Below are positions 1 to 9,364 of a DNA stretch of 64,000 bases, piece after piece (the first letter of the stretch is position 1; the number at the start of each line of letters is the position of its first letter). Source of the stretch: Kutzneria sp044547355 (lineage in GTDB: Bacteria; Actinomycetota; Actinomycetes; Mycobacteriales; Pseudonocardiaceae); contig NZ_JBIUAG010000012.1 in assembly GCF_044547355.1 (NCBI RefSeq), forward strand, positions 1-64,000, in the 5' to 3' direction. Under the pieces are notes generated by a model. The model saw only the letters and a program-made list of their open reading frames with translations, searched no databases and was not told the DNA's origin. Both the position numbers and the translations under genes were made by a program.

Positions 1-403
1 TCTTGCGTATCGAGGCAGGCGGAGCCTGCCCGATAGCGCCTTGATACGCCATCGCCCAGAGGCCTCCACACAAAATCCACCCGGAGCCCCCAACCAACCG
101 CCCCACCCACCCCCAACCACACAACAACCCCCACCCCACAAAGCAGACTCCACCCCGCCACCACCAACCACAAACGATCCCCCACGGCAACCGTGCGGCG
201 CGGGCACCCGACCCACAACCACACCCCCGAACCTTGCCGGAAGGAACCCTGCCCGGCTGGGCGGGCATCGGGTTGGCGCACCAGACGTGGAGCCGCGTCC
301 ATCAGTTGAGACGGCCCGCCGAACATCAACAGGGGTGATCTTCCACCCGAGTAGAGCAAGGGCCCCGGCGGTGAACCGGAGCCCTTTCACAATGATTAAC
401 AGT
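1..403. other. Intergenic stretch without a recognisable gene
   Basis: I see no coding sequence here. Positions 8-35 form a hairpin (7-bp stem GGCAGGC/GCCTGCC at 14-20 and 24-30, extended by TATCG/CGATA around a bulged A). Positions about 65-240 are strongly C/A-biased on the + strand with runs of CCACCC and ACAACC, giving proline/threonine-rich nonsense translations. The stretch lies downstream of the leftward response regulator, so the hairpin could belong to a gene outside the window. Confidence 0.5.
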
Positions 404-1051
404 TCAGGCGATGAGTCCGCCGCGATATGCCACGAGGGCGGCCTGCACGCGATTCACGGCGCCGATCTTGCCGAGGACCGAGGAGACGTAGCCCTTCACG
501 GTGGCCTCGGACAGATGGAGGGCGCCGCCGATCTCGGCGTTGGACATGCCCTGGCCGATGAGCTGGAGGACTTCACGCTCCCGTTCGGACAGGGAGGTGA
601 GCAGCCGGCGGGCGGGCTCGGCGGCGCGTTCGCCGTCGGCGACGGCGGCGAGCACGCGGGCGGCGACGCCGGGATCCAGCACGGCGCCGCCCCGGGCCAG
701 GTCACGCACGGCCTTGACCAGCTGCTCAGGCTCGGTGTCCTTGAGCAGAAAGCCGCTGGCGCCCAGGCGCAGGGCCTCGGAGACGTACTCGTCGATGTCG
801 AAGGTGGTCAGCATGGCGACCCGCGGCTGCTCGGGCAGGGTGCGCAGCCGGCGCAGCGCGACGAGCCCGTCGGCCGAACGCATGCGCACGTCGAGCAGCA
901 CGACGTGCGGCCGGTGCTGTCGCGCGAGGTCGGCGACGAGCAGGCCGTCGTCGCACTCGGCGACCACCTCGATGTCACCGGCGCTGCTGAGAATCATCCT
1001 GAGGCCGGATCGGACGAGGTCCTCGTCGTCAGCCAGCATCACCTTGATCAC
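404..1051 (-). CDS. NarL/LuxR-family response regulator
   Basis: A two-component response regulator of about 215 aa. The N-terminal receiver domain shows the acidic pair in MLADDED, the phospho-acceptor Asp in VVLLDVRM, Thr in AMLTTFD and Lys in FLLKDTEP. A C-terminal LuxR-type helix-turn-helix follows (LSEREREVLQLIGQGMSNAEIGGALHLSEATVKGY, residues about 150-195). I chose the GTG at 1051 because the protein then begins with the usual IKVMLADDE strand; an in-frame ATG at 1093 would add 14 atypical residues. No sensor kinase gene lies beside it, so within the window it is an orphan and its signal is unknown. It is expected to bind DNA as a phosphorylated dimer. Confidence 0.92.
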   Translation of the reverse strand: MIKVMLADDEDLVRSGLRMILSSAGDIEVVAECDDGLLVADLARQHRPHVVLLDVRMRSADGLVALRRLRTLPEQPRVAMLTTFDIDEYVSEALRLGASGFLLKDTEPEQLVKAVRDLARGGAVLDPGVAARVLAAVADGERAAEPARRLLTSLSEREREVLQLIGQGMSNAEIGGALHLSEATVKGYVSSVLGKIGAVNRVQAALVAYRGGLIA

Positions 1052-1222
1052 CGGATGCCTCCCCGATTGGGCGTTTAGCCAAGCATCACTCATCTTGACG
1101 CAACCACGGGTTACCGCGGTGTTATCTCATCATGTGGTCCCCGATTTGCCTAGAAGTTCCGGCAAGTTGACGCCCCGACCGAAATATCAACGGTTTCCAA
1201 ACCTGTGAATCGACTTGCACGA

Positions 1223-1453
1223 TCAGGGGTGGCCGTGCCGTCCGGCCGAGCGCAGGCTGCGCGCGGCGACCAACGCCAAGCCGCCGAACAGCCACCCGCC
1301 GACTGCCCCGAGCACCGCACCGGCCAGGCCCGCGCCGTGCAGCATGGCCAGCAGGCCGCCGACCCCGCCGCCGGCCCGCATTCGCCATCGCCCCTGGTCG
1401 TCGGCCAGTTCCTCGTCGAGCCACCGCACCACGGATCCCGTCAAGCCGCTCAC
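1223..1453 (-). CDS. Small Gly/Ala-rich membrane protein, hypothetical
   Basis: A possible 76-aa protein starting at GTG, just upstream of the response regulator and on the same strand. The first 25 residues are polar (WLDEELADDQGRWRMR); then comes about 40 residues of Gly/Ala/Leu that could make one or two membrane helices, and a short basic tail. The hydrophilic-then-hydrophobic order looks like a real small membrane protein rather than a chance frame, but no family is recognised and there is no strong ribosome binding site. It could be co-transcribed with the response regulator. Confidence 0.4.
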   Translation of the reverse strand: MSGLTGSVVRWLDEELADDQGRWRMRAGGGVGGLLAMLHGAGLAGAVLGAVGGWLFGGLALVAARSLRSAGRHGHP

Positions 1454-1507
1454 CCTTCAGAGTGAATGTCTAACGTGAAGCTCTTTCGCGTTGAACTACT
1501 CGGAAGT

Positions 1508-1522
1508 AACGTGCGTCACGTT
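1508..1522. promoter_or_regulatory. 15-bp palindrome upstream of the acylase gene
   Basis: AACGTG CGT CACGTT, a perfect inverted repeat with 6-bp arms, 25 bp upstream of the acylase start codon and just before its ribosome binding site (GAGAGGA, 1531-1537). Position and symmetry fit a repressor operator; the regulator is unknown. Confidence 0.4.
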
Positions 1523-1546
1523 GCTCCTTCGAGAGGACCCCTGCTC

Positions 1547-4500
1547 ATGTCGCGAAGCGTCCGCATCGCCCTCGCCGCAACGTTGTTCGTGGCGACGTCG
1601 ACAACCCTGCTGTCCGCGGCGCCCGCCACCGCCGCCCCGGCCAACAACGACTACTGCCTCGGCCAGTGCAACGACATCCTGCCGCCGGGTGAGAACGGCA
1701 ACGCCACCCTGGTCGACATCCTCGGCAACAAGACCGTCGGCACGCGGCCCGCGCACACCGACGACCAGCTCAACAAGTACGCGAGCCTGGTCAACAGCTA
1801 CGCCGGCCTGACCAACGGGCAGCTGTCCAGCTTCTTCGACGACTCATCCTTCGGGGTTCCCGCCAACCAGGTGGAATCAACCATCACGCCGCGGTCGGAC
1901 GTCACGATCGTGCGGGACAAGGCCACCGGCGTCCCGCACATCACCGGCACGACCCGCTCGGGCACCGAGTTCGGCGCCGGCTACGCGGCCGCCCAGGACC
2001 GGCTCTGGCTGATGGACGTGTTCCGCCACGTCGGCCGGGGTGAGCTCACCTCCTTCGCCGGCGGCGCGGTCAGCAACCGCGGCCTCGAGCAGACCTTCTG
2101 GCAGGCCGCCCCCTACACCGAGGCCGACCTGCAGAACCAGCTCACTGCGGCCGCGGCCACGCACGGCGCCCGCGGCCAGCAGGCCCTCCAGGACGCCACC
2201 GACTACGTCGCCGGCATCAACGCCTACATCACGCAGGCCTACAACAACCGGACCTTCCCCGGCGAGTACGACCTGACCGGGCACATCGACCCGATCACCA
2301 ACGCCGGCGGCATCGACCCGTTCAAGGTCACCGACATGGTGGCCATCGGCGCCGTGGTGGGCGCCCTGTTCGGCACCGGTGGCGGCGGCGAGGTCCAGTC
2401 GGCGCTGGTGAAGCTGGCCGCGGACGCCAAGTACGGCGTGACCGAGGGCGACAAGGTGTGGAACGCCTTCCGGGAGCAGAACGACCCCGAGGCGATCACC
2501 ACCATCCACGACGCGAGCTTCCCCTACGGCCAGGACCCGGCCACTCCGCAGGGCGTCGCCATGCCGGACCCGGGGTCGGTCACGCCGCAGCAGCTGGTCT
2601 TCAACCCGACCGGCTCGGCCCAGTCCGCGACCGAGGTGAAGGCGGCCAACCTGCCCGCGGCCAAGACTCCTGAGGAGGAGAAGGCCCGCGGCATCTTCGA
2701 CGACGGCGTGCTGCCGGCCGACCTGATCTCGGCCAAGCACGGCATGTCCAACGCGCTGCTGGTGTCCGGCAAGTACACCGACACGGGCAACCCGGTCGCG
2801 GTGTTCGGCCCGCAGACCGGCTACTTCGCGCCGCAGCTGCTGATGCTGGAGGAGTTGCAGGGCCCGGGCATCAGCGCCCGCGGCGCCGCGTTCGCCGGCG
2901 TCAGCCTGTACGTGGAGCTGGGCCGCGGCCAGGACTACTCGTGGAGCGCGACCTCGGCCGGGCAGGACATCACCGACACCTGGGCGCTGCGCCTGTGCGA
3001 CCCGAGCGGCAAGCCGGCCACCAAGGACTCCACCTCGTACCTCTACCACGGCGTCTGCACGCCGATGGAGCTGTTGCAGCGGGACAACTCGTGGAAGCCG
3101 ACGCTGGCCGACAGCACCGCTGAGGGCTCGTACTCGCTGATCGCGTTCCGCACCAAGTACGGCATCGTGCAGTCGCGGGCCACGGTCGGCGGCGTGCCGG
3201 TGGCGTACGCCAGCCTGCGGTCCAGCTACAACCACGAAGTCGACTCGATCATCGGGTTCCAGGAGTTCAACGACCCGTCGGCGGTGCACGACGCGGCCAG
3301 CTTCCAGAAGGCCGCCGCGGACGTGAACTACACCTTCAACTGGTTCTACACCGACTCCAAGGACATCGCCTACTTCAACTCGGGCAACAACCCGGTGCGG
3401 GCCGCGAACACCAACCCGAACCTGCCGATCTGGGCCGACCAGCAGAACGAGTGGCAGGGCTGGAACCCGACCACCAACGTGGCCAGCTACACCCCGTTCG
3501 CCCAGCATCCCAACTCGATCGACCAGGACTACTACGTCAGCTGGAACAACAAGCAGGCCAAGGACTTCACCGAGGCCGGCTTCGGCGACGGCTCGGTGCA
3601 CCGGGTGAACCTGCTCGACAGCCGGGTCAAGAAGCTGATCAGCAGCGGGCAGAAGGTGACGCGGGCGTCGCTGACCTCGGCCATGGAGGACGCGGCCAAC
3701 GCCGACCTGCGAGCCGAGGACGTGCTGCCGGAGGCGTTGCAGGTGCTCAAGAGCCAGCCGATCACCGACACCACGCTGGCCAACGCGGTCAACCAGCTGA
3801 CCGCCTGGCAGCAGGCCGGCTCACACCGCCTGGAGACCACGCCAGGCAGCCACACCTACACCAACGCGGCCGCGATCCAGGTCATGGACGCGTGGTGGTC
3901 GCTGCTGGTGCAGAGCGAGTTCCAGCCGGCTATGGGCACCGACCTGTTCAACGCCTTGACCGGGGCGATCCAGATCAACGAGTCCCCGTCGGGCGGCCAG
4001 AACATCGGCAGCGTCAGCGGTGGCGCGAACGAGTCCCAGCCACACAAGGGTTCCTCGTTCCAGTACGGCTGGTGGTCCTATGTGGACAAGGACCTGCGCG
4101 CGGTGCTCGGCCAGCCGGTGCAGGGCGGGCTGTCGCGGTCCTTCTGCGGCAACGGCAACCTGGCGCAGTGCCGGCAGGCGCTGCTGACCAGCCTCCAGCA
4201 GGCGGTCGGCCAGACCACCGCGCAGGTCTACCCCGGTGACGCGGACTGCTCGGCCGGCGACCAGTGGTGCGCCGACTCGATCATCCAGCGGCCGCTGGGC
4301 GGCATCACCGACGGCAAGATCAGCTGGCAGAACCGTCCGACCTACCAGCAGGTCGTGCAGTACCCGGCGCACCGTGGCGACAACGTGGCCAACCTGGCCC
4401 AGGGCACGACCGCCACCGCCAGCAGCCACGAGGTCGGCGCGTACGACTCGCCGCCGGCCTACGCCGTGGACGGCAAGGTGGACACCCGCTGGGCCAGCGA

Positions 4501-4780
4501 CTGGAGCGACGACCAGTCGATCACCATCGACCTCGGCGCCGTGCAGACCGTCGGGCGGGCCATCCTCAGCTGGGAATCCGCCTACGCCAAGGGGTATCGC
4601 ATCGACGTCTCCACCGACGGCAGCACCTGGCGCACCGTCTGGTCGACCACCGCCGGCGACGGCGGCGTCGACAACGACTCGTTCACGCCGACCAACGCCC
4701 GCTACGTGCGGATGAGCGGCGTGCAGCGGGCCACCAAGTACGGCTACTCGATCTACGAGTTCCAGGTCTACTCGCTGTAA
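1547..4780 (+). CDS. Secreted penicillin-acylase-family Ntn hydrolase with C-terminal F5/8C domain
   Basis: A 1077-aa secreted amidohydrolase of the penicillin acylase (S45, Ntn-hydrolase) family, which cleaves amide-linked acyl groups after self-processing. The ATG at 1547 follows GAGAGGA and opens a signal peptide (SVRIALAATLFVATSTTLL, then APATAA). The alpha-chain region has the usual motifs VTIVRDKATGVPHITG and GYAAAQDRLWLMD. The probable autocatalytic junction is GMSNALLVSG, making Ser401 the new N-terminal nucleophile of the beta chain. The last ~125 residues (from NVANLAQGTTATASSH) form an F5/8-type C (discoidin-like) carbohydrate-binding domain, an addition not present in classical acylases, which may anchor the enzyme to a polysaccharide. 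Relatives include acyl-homoserine lactone and aculeacin acylases; the substrate cannot be read here. It stands alone, with a palindrome upstream. Confidence 0.9.
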   Translation: MSRSVRIALAATLFVATSTTLLSAAPATAAPANNDYCLGQCNDILPPGENGNATLVDILGNKTVGTRPAHTDDQLNKYASLVNSYAGLTNGQLSSFFDDSSFGVPANQVESTITPRSDVTIVRDKATGVPHITGTTRSGTEFGAGYAAAQDRLWLMDVFRHVGRGELTSFAGGAVSNRGLEQTFWQAAPYTEADLQNQLTAAAATHGARGQQALQDATDYVAGINAYITQAYNNRTFPGEYDLTGHIDPITNAGGIDPFKVTDMVAIGAVVGALFGTGGGGEVQSALVKLAADAKYGVTEGDKVWNAFREQNDPEAITTIHDASFPYGQDPATPQGVAMPDPGSVTPQQLVFNPTGSAQSATEVKAANLPAAKTPEEEKARGIFDDGVLPADLISAKHGMSNALLVSGKYTDTGNPVAVFGPQTGYFAPQLLMLEELQGPGISARGAAFAGVSLYVELGRGQDYSWSATSAGQDITDTWALRLCDPSGKPATKDSTSYLYHGVCTPMELLQRDNSWKPTLADSTAEGSYSLIAFRTKYGIVQSRATVGGVPVAYASLRSSYNHEVDSIIGFQEFNDPSAVHDAASFQKAAADVNYTFNWFYTDSKDIAYFNSGNNPVRAANTNPNLPIWADQQNEWQGWNPTTNVASYTPFAQHPNSIDQDYYVSWNNKQAKDFTEAGFGDGSVHRVNLLDSRVKKLISSGQKVTRASLTSAMEDAANADLRAEDVLPEALQVLKSQPITDTTLANAVNQLTAWQQAGSHRLETTPGSHTYTNAAAIQVMDAWWSLLVQSEFQPAMGTDLFNALTGAIQINESPSGGQNIGSVSGGANESQPHKGSSFQYGWWSYVDKDLRAVLGQPVQGGLSRSFCGNGNLAQCRQALLTSLQQAVGQTTAQVYPGDADCSAGDQWCADSIIQRPLGGITDGKISWQNRPTYQQVVQYPAHRGDNVANLAQGTTATASSHEVGAYDSPPAYAVDGKVDTRWASDWSDDQSITIDLGAVQTVGRAILSWESAYAKGYRIDVSTDGSTWRTVWSTTAGDGGVDNDSFTPTNARYVRMSGVQRATKYGYSIYEFQVYSL

Positions 4781-4883
4781 GCAGGCTCGGGGCGGCCCGC
4801 TGCCCCGCTCCTGTCGACTGTCTCCCGGCCGGGGGCGGTGCTCAACGCGCCGCTCCCGGCTTTTGTTCACGGTGTGCCGGCTG

Positions 4884-5765
4884 CTACTCGCTGTGCGCGG
4901 GGCGGGGGCGGTCTCGGCTGCCGCCGTCCAGTTGGGGGAGCTCGCTGGCCAGGTCGGGGCTGCCGTAGTGGGAAAAGACATCGGCCAGGTTGCTCAGCAG
5001 GCGCCAGCGGGCGCCGTCGGGGAGGCGGTCCACGAAGCGGTCCACGAGCGACGCCACGGTGTCGGTGGTGGAGCGTTCGTCGTTCTCGGTCATGATCTGG
5101 GCCAGCTTGCGGAGCTTGGCCGACATCTCGACGGCCTGGTCGACCTGGTTGTCGTTGTTCTGCAACCACCACACCGTGGCCATCGCGGGGTCGCTGAGGA
5201 TGTCGTCCTTGAGGTGGCGAAGCTCGTCCAGTTTGAGATCGCGGTCCCAGCCGCGGACGAGCCGACGGCGTTGCAGCTCCTGGAAAAGCTCGGTGGCGGC
5301 CCGGGCCTCGTCGGAGCAGGTCAGCTCGATCTCCACCAGCTGCACGGCGATCCGGGCGTCCTCAAGCTTGGTCACGTAGCCGAGCTCGGCCTCCAGCTTG
5401 TGCTGCAACTGCTCGCAGTGCGTCACCAGGCCCTTGGCCAGCAGGGCGGCGGCGCGGCGCTCGATGTCGCTGCGGGCAATGGATTCCGGCTTGGCATGGG
5501 TGGTCTCGCCGATCGGCTCCCACGCCACGGTGCAGGTCGCGGTGAACTCGGCGTGCGGCACCGAGCTGGGCAGCACGGCGGTGAACACCACGGTCGGCCG
5601 CTTGGGCGCGGGCGGCGGCTGGCGCAGCTGGACGGTGGCGTCCGGCTGCTTGCCGTAGATCCAGTCGTGTTCGGCCTGCTGGCGGCGCCGGACGAAACGC
5701 TGCCACCAGCCGCCCATCTTGCCGCGCACGGACGGCTTGACCTCCGACCACGGATCCGTTGGCAT
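4884..5765 (-). CDS. Hypothetical actinomycete protein (coiled, soluble)
   Basis: A 293-aa soluble protein of unknown function. The N-terminus is basic (QRFVRRRQQAEHDWIYGK) and proline-rich to about residue 55. It is followed by a beta-rich stretch (VVFTAVLPSSVPHAEFTATCTVAWEP), then long charged helices (about 95-260). No signal peptide or membrane helix is seen. It lies 13 bp downstream of the P-loop gene on the same strand, so the two probably form an operon and act together. The strand, start (ATG at 5765) and codon use are convincing; the function is not. Confidence 0.7.
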   Translation of the reverse strand: MPTDPWSEVKPSVRGKMGGWWQRFVRRRQQAEHDWIYGKQPDATVQLRQPPPAPKRPTVVFTAVLPSSVPHAEFTATCTVAWEPIGETTHAKPESIARSDIERRAAALLAKGLVTHCEQLQHKLEAELGYVTKLEDARIAVQLVEIELTCSDEARAATELFQELQRRRLVRGWDRDLKLDELRHLKDDILSDPAMATVWWLQNNDNQVDQAVEMSAKLRKLAQIMTENDERSTTDTVASLVDRFVDRLPDGARWRLLSNLADVFSHYGSPDLASELPQLDGGSRDRPRPAHSE

Positions 5766-5778
5766 GGTTCCCCTTGTA

Positions 5779-7353
5779 TCAGTTGGAAATCGCGGACCGC
5801 AGCAGCGGATCCACCCCGTTCAGCTTGGCCTGCAACTGGTCGTGCACATCGCGGGAGCCGCCGTCGCGACGCCACTCGAAGGCCGCCAGGTCGAGGGCGC
5901 CCAGCTCGGCCGGCCGGCCGCCGGCCGCCTGCACCAGCAGGTTGAGCAGGGTGTCCCGGTGCTGCGGCTGCGCCGCCGCCTCGTCGAGCAATGCCCGCAC
6001 TGCCAACGCTTTGCGCGCCGCGTCGGTCTCGCGCAGCCAGCGCGCGAGCCGCGTGACGACTTGGGCGAACTGACTCTCACCGGCCATTGTGGACAGTGCC
6101 GCCGCGACCTGGTCGGTGAGTTCCGGCCGCTTGACGAAGCTGCCCAGCCTGGTCAGCGCGACGTGCGGATAGCGGCTGCCCAGCTCGGCCCCGCAGACCG
6201 CGATCGCCACCTCGCCCAGCGGCCGGGGCAGGTCGCGCCGCTGGGACCAATCCTGGATCACCCGCCGGATGCCCGGGCCGATCACCGGGTCCAGCGCGGC
6301 CGTGGCCAGCAGGCGGTGAGCCAGCGGGAGAGCGCTCTCCGACCACGCCGTCACCGCTCGAATCACCGGCTCCACTCCGAGATCGACCAGCCGCGGAACC
6401 AACAGTTCGGCGTCCTCGGCCGACAGGATCGCCGGCAACCCGACCAGCCACGCCACCAGAGGTTCGCGCAGGGCCGGGAAATCCGTCCAGACATGGCTGA
6501 TCACCGCCTCCGCGTATCCCGGACGGTCGAACGTCACCACCCCTGCCGAAGCCCCGATCCCCGCCAGCCGCGCGGCAAGGCCCTCCCCCGCCAGCGGATG
6601 CGGTTTCGTTCCCACATAACGGGTTTCGTCCAACAACGCGTCCGCCGCCGCGTGCACCACGTCCTGGAGAGCGCTCTCCAAGACCGCCGCCGCCAACAAC
6701 AACGCCCGCCACGGCACGTCCACATGGCCGGCGAACTCCGCCCGCAACCGACCAGCCCAGTTCGACAACGCCCCCAGCACGTCCTGGCGGTCCTCGACAC
6801 TCACCACCAACTCCGCCAGCCGCACCGCCTCCGCCGACGTCGACGGCAACTCCGCCAGCGCCGGCTCCACCTCCATGCCCTCCAGATGCGCCGCCAACAC
6901 CTCCCGCGGCTCCGGCCGCCCCAACCGCACCGCCTCGAACCCCGCCGCCCGCCCGTCGTCGACGATCACCACGAGCGAACTGTCCTCCTGGTCCAAAGCG
7001 GCCGTGAACTCCGCCAACGCCGCCCTCACCTGCTCCACCGTCTCGTCATCGGCCGACGACAGATCCAGCAGGTAGCCCTCCTTCGCCGCCACCGGATGCC
7101 GCGCCAGCGACGCCTCCGCGTCCACCGCGATCTCCACCAGATGCAAGCCGCCCAGCCGGTCCAACAACACCGTCGCCGCCGTCCGCCGCCCCGACCCCGA
7201 CGGGCCCGCCAACACCACCGCCCGGCTGCCCAACAGCTTCGCCAACGCCTCCACGAACCCCGCCGGCTCCACAAACCGCCGCACCGCCCGCCGCACATCC
7301 AGGCGGGACCGCTCCAGCAGCCGGGCGTCCCTGGTCAAGTCCGCTCCTCGCAT
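5779..7353 (-). CDS. P-loop NTPase-like protein of unknown function
   Basis: A 524-aa protein. I chose the ATG at 7353 (MRGADLTRDARLLERSRL) because the in-frame sequence further upstream, to 7446, reads like non-coding DNA. Near residues 45-65 it has a Walker A motif (AGPSGSGRRT) followed by LLDLSSADDETV and SSLVVIVDDGRAAG, the latter resembling Walker B. The rest is helical, Ala/Leu/Arg-rich, and may be repeat-like (LLATAALDPVIGPGIRRVIQDW, YPHVALTRLGSFVKRPELTDQVAAAL). It is probably co-transcribed with the hypothetical gene that follows it. Whether it binds or hydrolyses ATP, and its role, cannot be stated. Confidence 0.72.
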   Translation of the reverse strand: MRGADLTRDARLLERSRLDVRRAVRRFVEPAGFVEALAKLLGSRAVVLAGPSGSGRRTAATVLLDRLGGLHLVEIAVDAEASLARHPVAAKEGYLLDLSSADDETVEQVRAALAEFTAALDQEDSSLVVIVDDGRAAGFEAVRLGRPEPREVLAAHLEGMEVEPALAELPSTSAEAVRLAELVVSVEDRQDVLGALSNWAGRLRAEFAGHVDVPWRALLLAAAVLESALQDVVHAAADALLDETRYVGTKPHPLAGEGLAARLAGIGASAGVVTFDRPGYAEAVISHVWTDFPALREPLVAWLVGLPAILSAEDAELLVPRLVDLGVEPVIRAVTAWSESALPLAHRLLATAALDPVIGPGIRRVIQDWSQRRDLPRPLGEVAIAVCGAELGSRYPHVALTRLGSFVKRPELTDQVAAALSTMAGESQFAQVVTRLARWLRETDAARKALAVRALLDEAAAQPQHRDTLLNLLVQAAGGRPAELGALDLAAFEWRRDGGSRDVHDQLQAKLNGVDPLLRSAISN

Positions 7354-7529
7354 CGTCGTCGTACCCCTAGCGACTATGCGGGACGACAAGCCCAGCCGGG
7401 CGAAAGTTCCCCTGTTCGTCGGCCGACCCACCGCCCCCACCCACACCCGGCGTGACCGTTACTACTCCACCCGGCGGAACCACCCGACAGCCCGCCACTC
7501 CCGCCCCTACCGCTATGCTCACCCCCGTG

Positions 7530-7605
7530 GCCCCTGTAGCTCAGGGGATAGAGCAACGGTTTCCTAAACCGTGTGTCGCAGGTTCGAATCCTGCCAGGGG
7601 CACCA
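7530..7605 (+). tRNA. tRNA-Arg (anticodon CCT)
   Basis: A full cloverleaf is visible: acceptor arms GCCCCTG (7530-7536) and CAGGGGC (7595-7601), D arm around TAGCTCAGGGGATAGAGCA, anticodon stem ACGGT/ACCGT with loop TTCCTAA (anticodon CCT), T arm CGCAGGTTCGAATCCTGCC, discriminator A at 7602 and an encoded CCA at 7603-7605. The anticodon reads AGG, an arginine codon. The 3' part from 7561 is the attachment core of the integrated element, so the present gene is a hybrid: chromosomal 5' part, element-supplied 3' part and CCA. Confidence 0.96.
7561..7603 (+). repeat. attL core, 43-bp direct repeat
   Basis: The 43 bases from the anticodon loop through the acceptor stem of tRNA-Arg are identical to 20061-20103. 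Identity ends sharply at both sides (T versus A before it, C versus G after it). This is the left attachment core; crossover occurred somewhere inside it. Confidence 0.95.
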
Positions 7606-7729
7606 GGCCACGATCACGACTCTGACCAGGCAAAACAGGTCGGAGTTGCGATCTCAACAACCCTTCGCGGATGATCTTCAAGCCTCCGCGTGGGGCCACC
7701 TGTGGTGCGAGCGGGTCTACAGTGGCCCC

Positions 7730-9304
7730 ATGGGCGCGACGAAGCCAGGCCGCAAGCGCCGCTCGCGCGGCGAGATCGAGACGCTGCCGAGCGGCTCGCT
7801 GAGGGTCAAGGTGTACGCCGGGATCGACCCGCTGAGCGGTCGCCGGAACTACCTCACGGAGACCATTCCGGCCGGGCCGACCGCCGAGGATGACGCCGAG
7901 GCGGCGCGTATTCGTCTCATTAACCAGGTGAACGAGCAGCGAAATCCGCGCACGAAAGCCAGCGTCGATCAGCTCATGGATCGATACCTCGAACTGCTCG
8001 ACGTGGACACCAACACGCGCAAGAGCTACGAGGGTTACATCAACAACCACATCCGGCCACTGCTCGGCAAACTCCCGGTCGGCAAGCTCGACGGCGAGAC
8101 CCTCGATTCCTTCTACAAGGTCTTGCGGACATGTCGCGTGCACTGCGGCGGTAAGAAGTTCATCCAGCACCGGACGAAGCGCCCCCACGAGTGCGACGCG
8201 CGGTGCAAGCAACACGAGTGCGACCCGCTCGCCACGTCGTCGATCCGCCAAGTCCATTGGTGCCTCAGCGGAGCCCTGAAGCGCGCCGTCCGGTGGCGCT
8301 GGATCAGCATCAATCCACTCGACCAAGCCGAGCCACCAAAGGCCGCCACGCCAGATCCGCATCCGCCGACGCCGGAACAGGCTGCCGCCATCGTCAATGA
8401 GGCGTTCAAAGACCTCCCATGGGGAATGCTCGTTTGGCTCGCCATGACCACTGGTGCCAGACGCGGCGAACTGTGCGCACTCCAATGGCACCTGCTCGAC
8501 CTCGACAACGCCGCGTTGGGCATCCGCACGAGCATCGGCCAGGATGGCTCGAAGACCTGGGAGAAGGACACCAAGACCCACCAGCAACGACGAATCGCGC
8601 TCGACGCAGATACCGTTGCCCTCCTCCGCGCGTACCGCCAGCACTGCGATTCGCTGGCCGCCGAGATGGCGCGCAAGGTCGATCCGGACGGCAGAGTGTT
8701 CTCATCGTCAGTCGATCACAGCACGTGGCTCAAGCCCGACTCGGTCTCGCAGCGATACCGACGGATGTGCGAAAAACTCGGCTGGGACATGAACATCCAC
8801 CAGTTGCGCCACTACTCGGCTACCGAACTGATCGCAGCTGGCGTCGACGTTCGCACCGTCGCCGGCCGACTCGGCCACGGTGGCGGCGGCGCAACCACGC
8901 TTCGCGTCTACTCGGCTTGGGTATCCGAGGCGGACCAGCGCGCCGCCGGAAACCTCGGCGGCCGGATGCCAAGCCCACCAATCGCCATTGACAGCACCGG
9001 CACACCCGCCACGACACTACCGGCGGACGAACCCAACAGCCCGTACAAGCGGATTGCGGCCGATCTACGCGGCGCGATTTCCTGCGGCGCACTCCGCATT
9101 GGCGAAGCAATGCCTACCATCACGGCACTCGCCGGACGATATGGCGTGTCAGTCGGCACGGCCCACCGCGCGATTGCCGAATTGAAGTCTGACGGTCTGG
9201 TCACAGCCAGCCGAGGAAAGCGCATCGTCGTCGCCGATCCGTCACAGGCTGCGCCGACCGTCGCGGAAGTGGTGAGCCTTCAAGCCAAGCGCACCGCACG
9301 CTAG
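7730..9304 (+). CDS. int: Tyrosine recombinase integrase with C-terminal GntR-type winged helix
   Basis: A 524-aa site-specific recombinase that would integrate and excise the element at tRNA-Arg. Catalytic residues are visible: Arg244 (TTGARRGEL), His357 and Arg360 (IHQLRH), His383 (RLGH) and nucleophile Tyr394 (RVYSAW). The core-binding domain contains a Cys/His-rich insert (residues 135-164, CRVHCGGKKF...HECDARCKQHEC) that may bind zinc. After a linker, residues 437-505 are a GntR-type winged helix (YKRIAADLRGAISCGALRIGE, then RYGVSVGTAHRAIAELKSDGL), a DNA-binding extension that could read arm sites or control its own promoter. The ATG at 7730 is preceded by TACAGT at 7718-7723, so the message may be leaderless. 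Confidence 0.93.
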   Translation: MGATKPGRKRRSRGEIETLPSGSLRVKVYAGIDPLSGRRNYLTETIPAGPTAEDDAEAARIRLINQVNEQRNPRTKASVDQLMDRYLELLDVDTNTRKSYEGYINNHIRPLLGKLPVGKLDGETLDSFYKVLRTCRVHCGGKKFIQHRTKRPHECDARCKQHECDPLATSSIRQVHWCLSGALKRAVRWRWISINPLDQAEPPKAATPDPHPPTPEQAAAIVNEAFKDLPWGMLVWLAMTTGARRGELCALQWHLLDLDNAALGIRTSIGQDGSKTWEKDTKTHQQRRIALDADTVALLRAYRQHCDSLAAEMARKVDPDGRVFSSSVDHSTWLKPDSVSQRYRRMCEKLGWDMNIHQLRHYSATELIAAGVDVRTVAGRLGHGGGGATTLRVYSAWVSEADQRAAGNLGGRMPSPPIAIDSTGTPATTLPADEPNSPYKRIAADLRGAISCGALRIGEAMPTITALAGRYGVSVGTAHRAIAELKSDGLVTASRGKRIVVADPSQAAPTVAEVVSLQAKRTAR

Positions 9305-9364
9305 GCACACCCCGCAGGCCGAACGGCTGATGATCGCCTCGGCAGGCCTACGTAGGCTGCGTGC

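Noticed and set aside
1877..3601. A 574-codon open frame antisense to the acylase gene
   Set aside because: Its composition (Val/Arg/Gly-rich, no motifs) is what high-GC coding DNA gives on the opposite strand; the + strand carries the signal peptide, acylase motifs and F5/8C domain.
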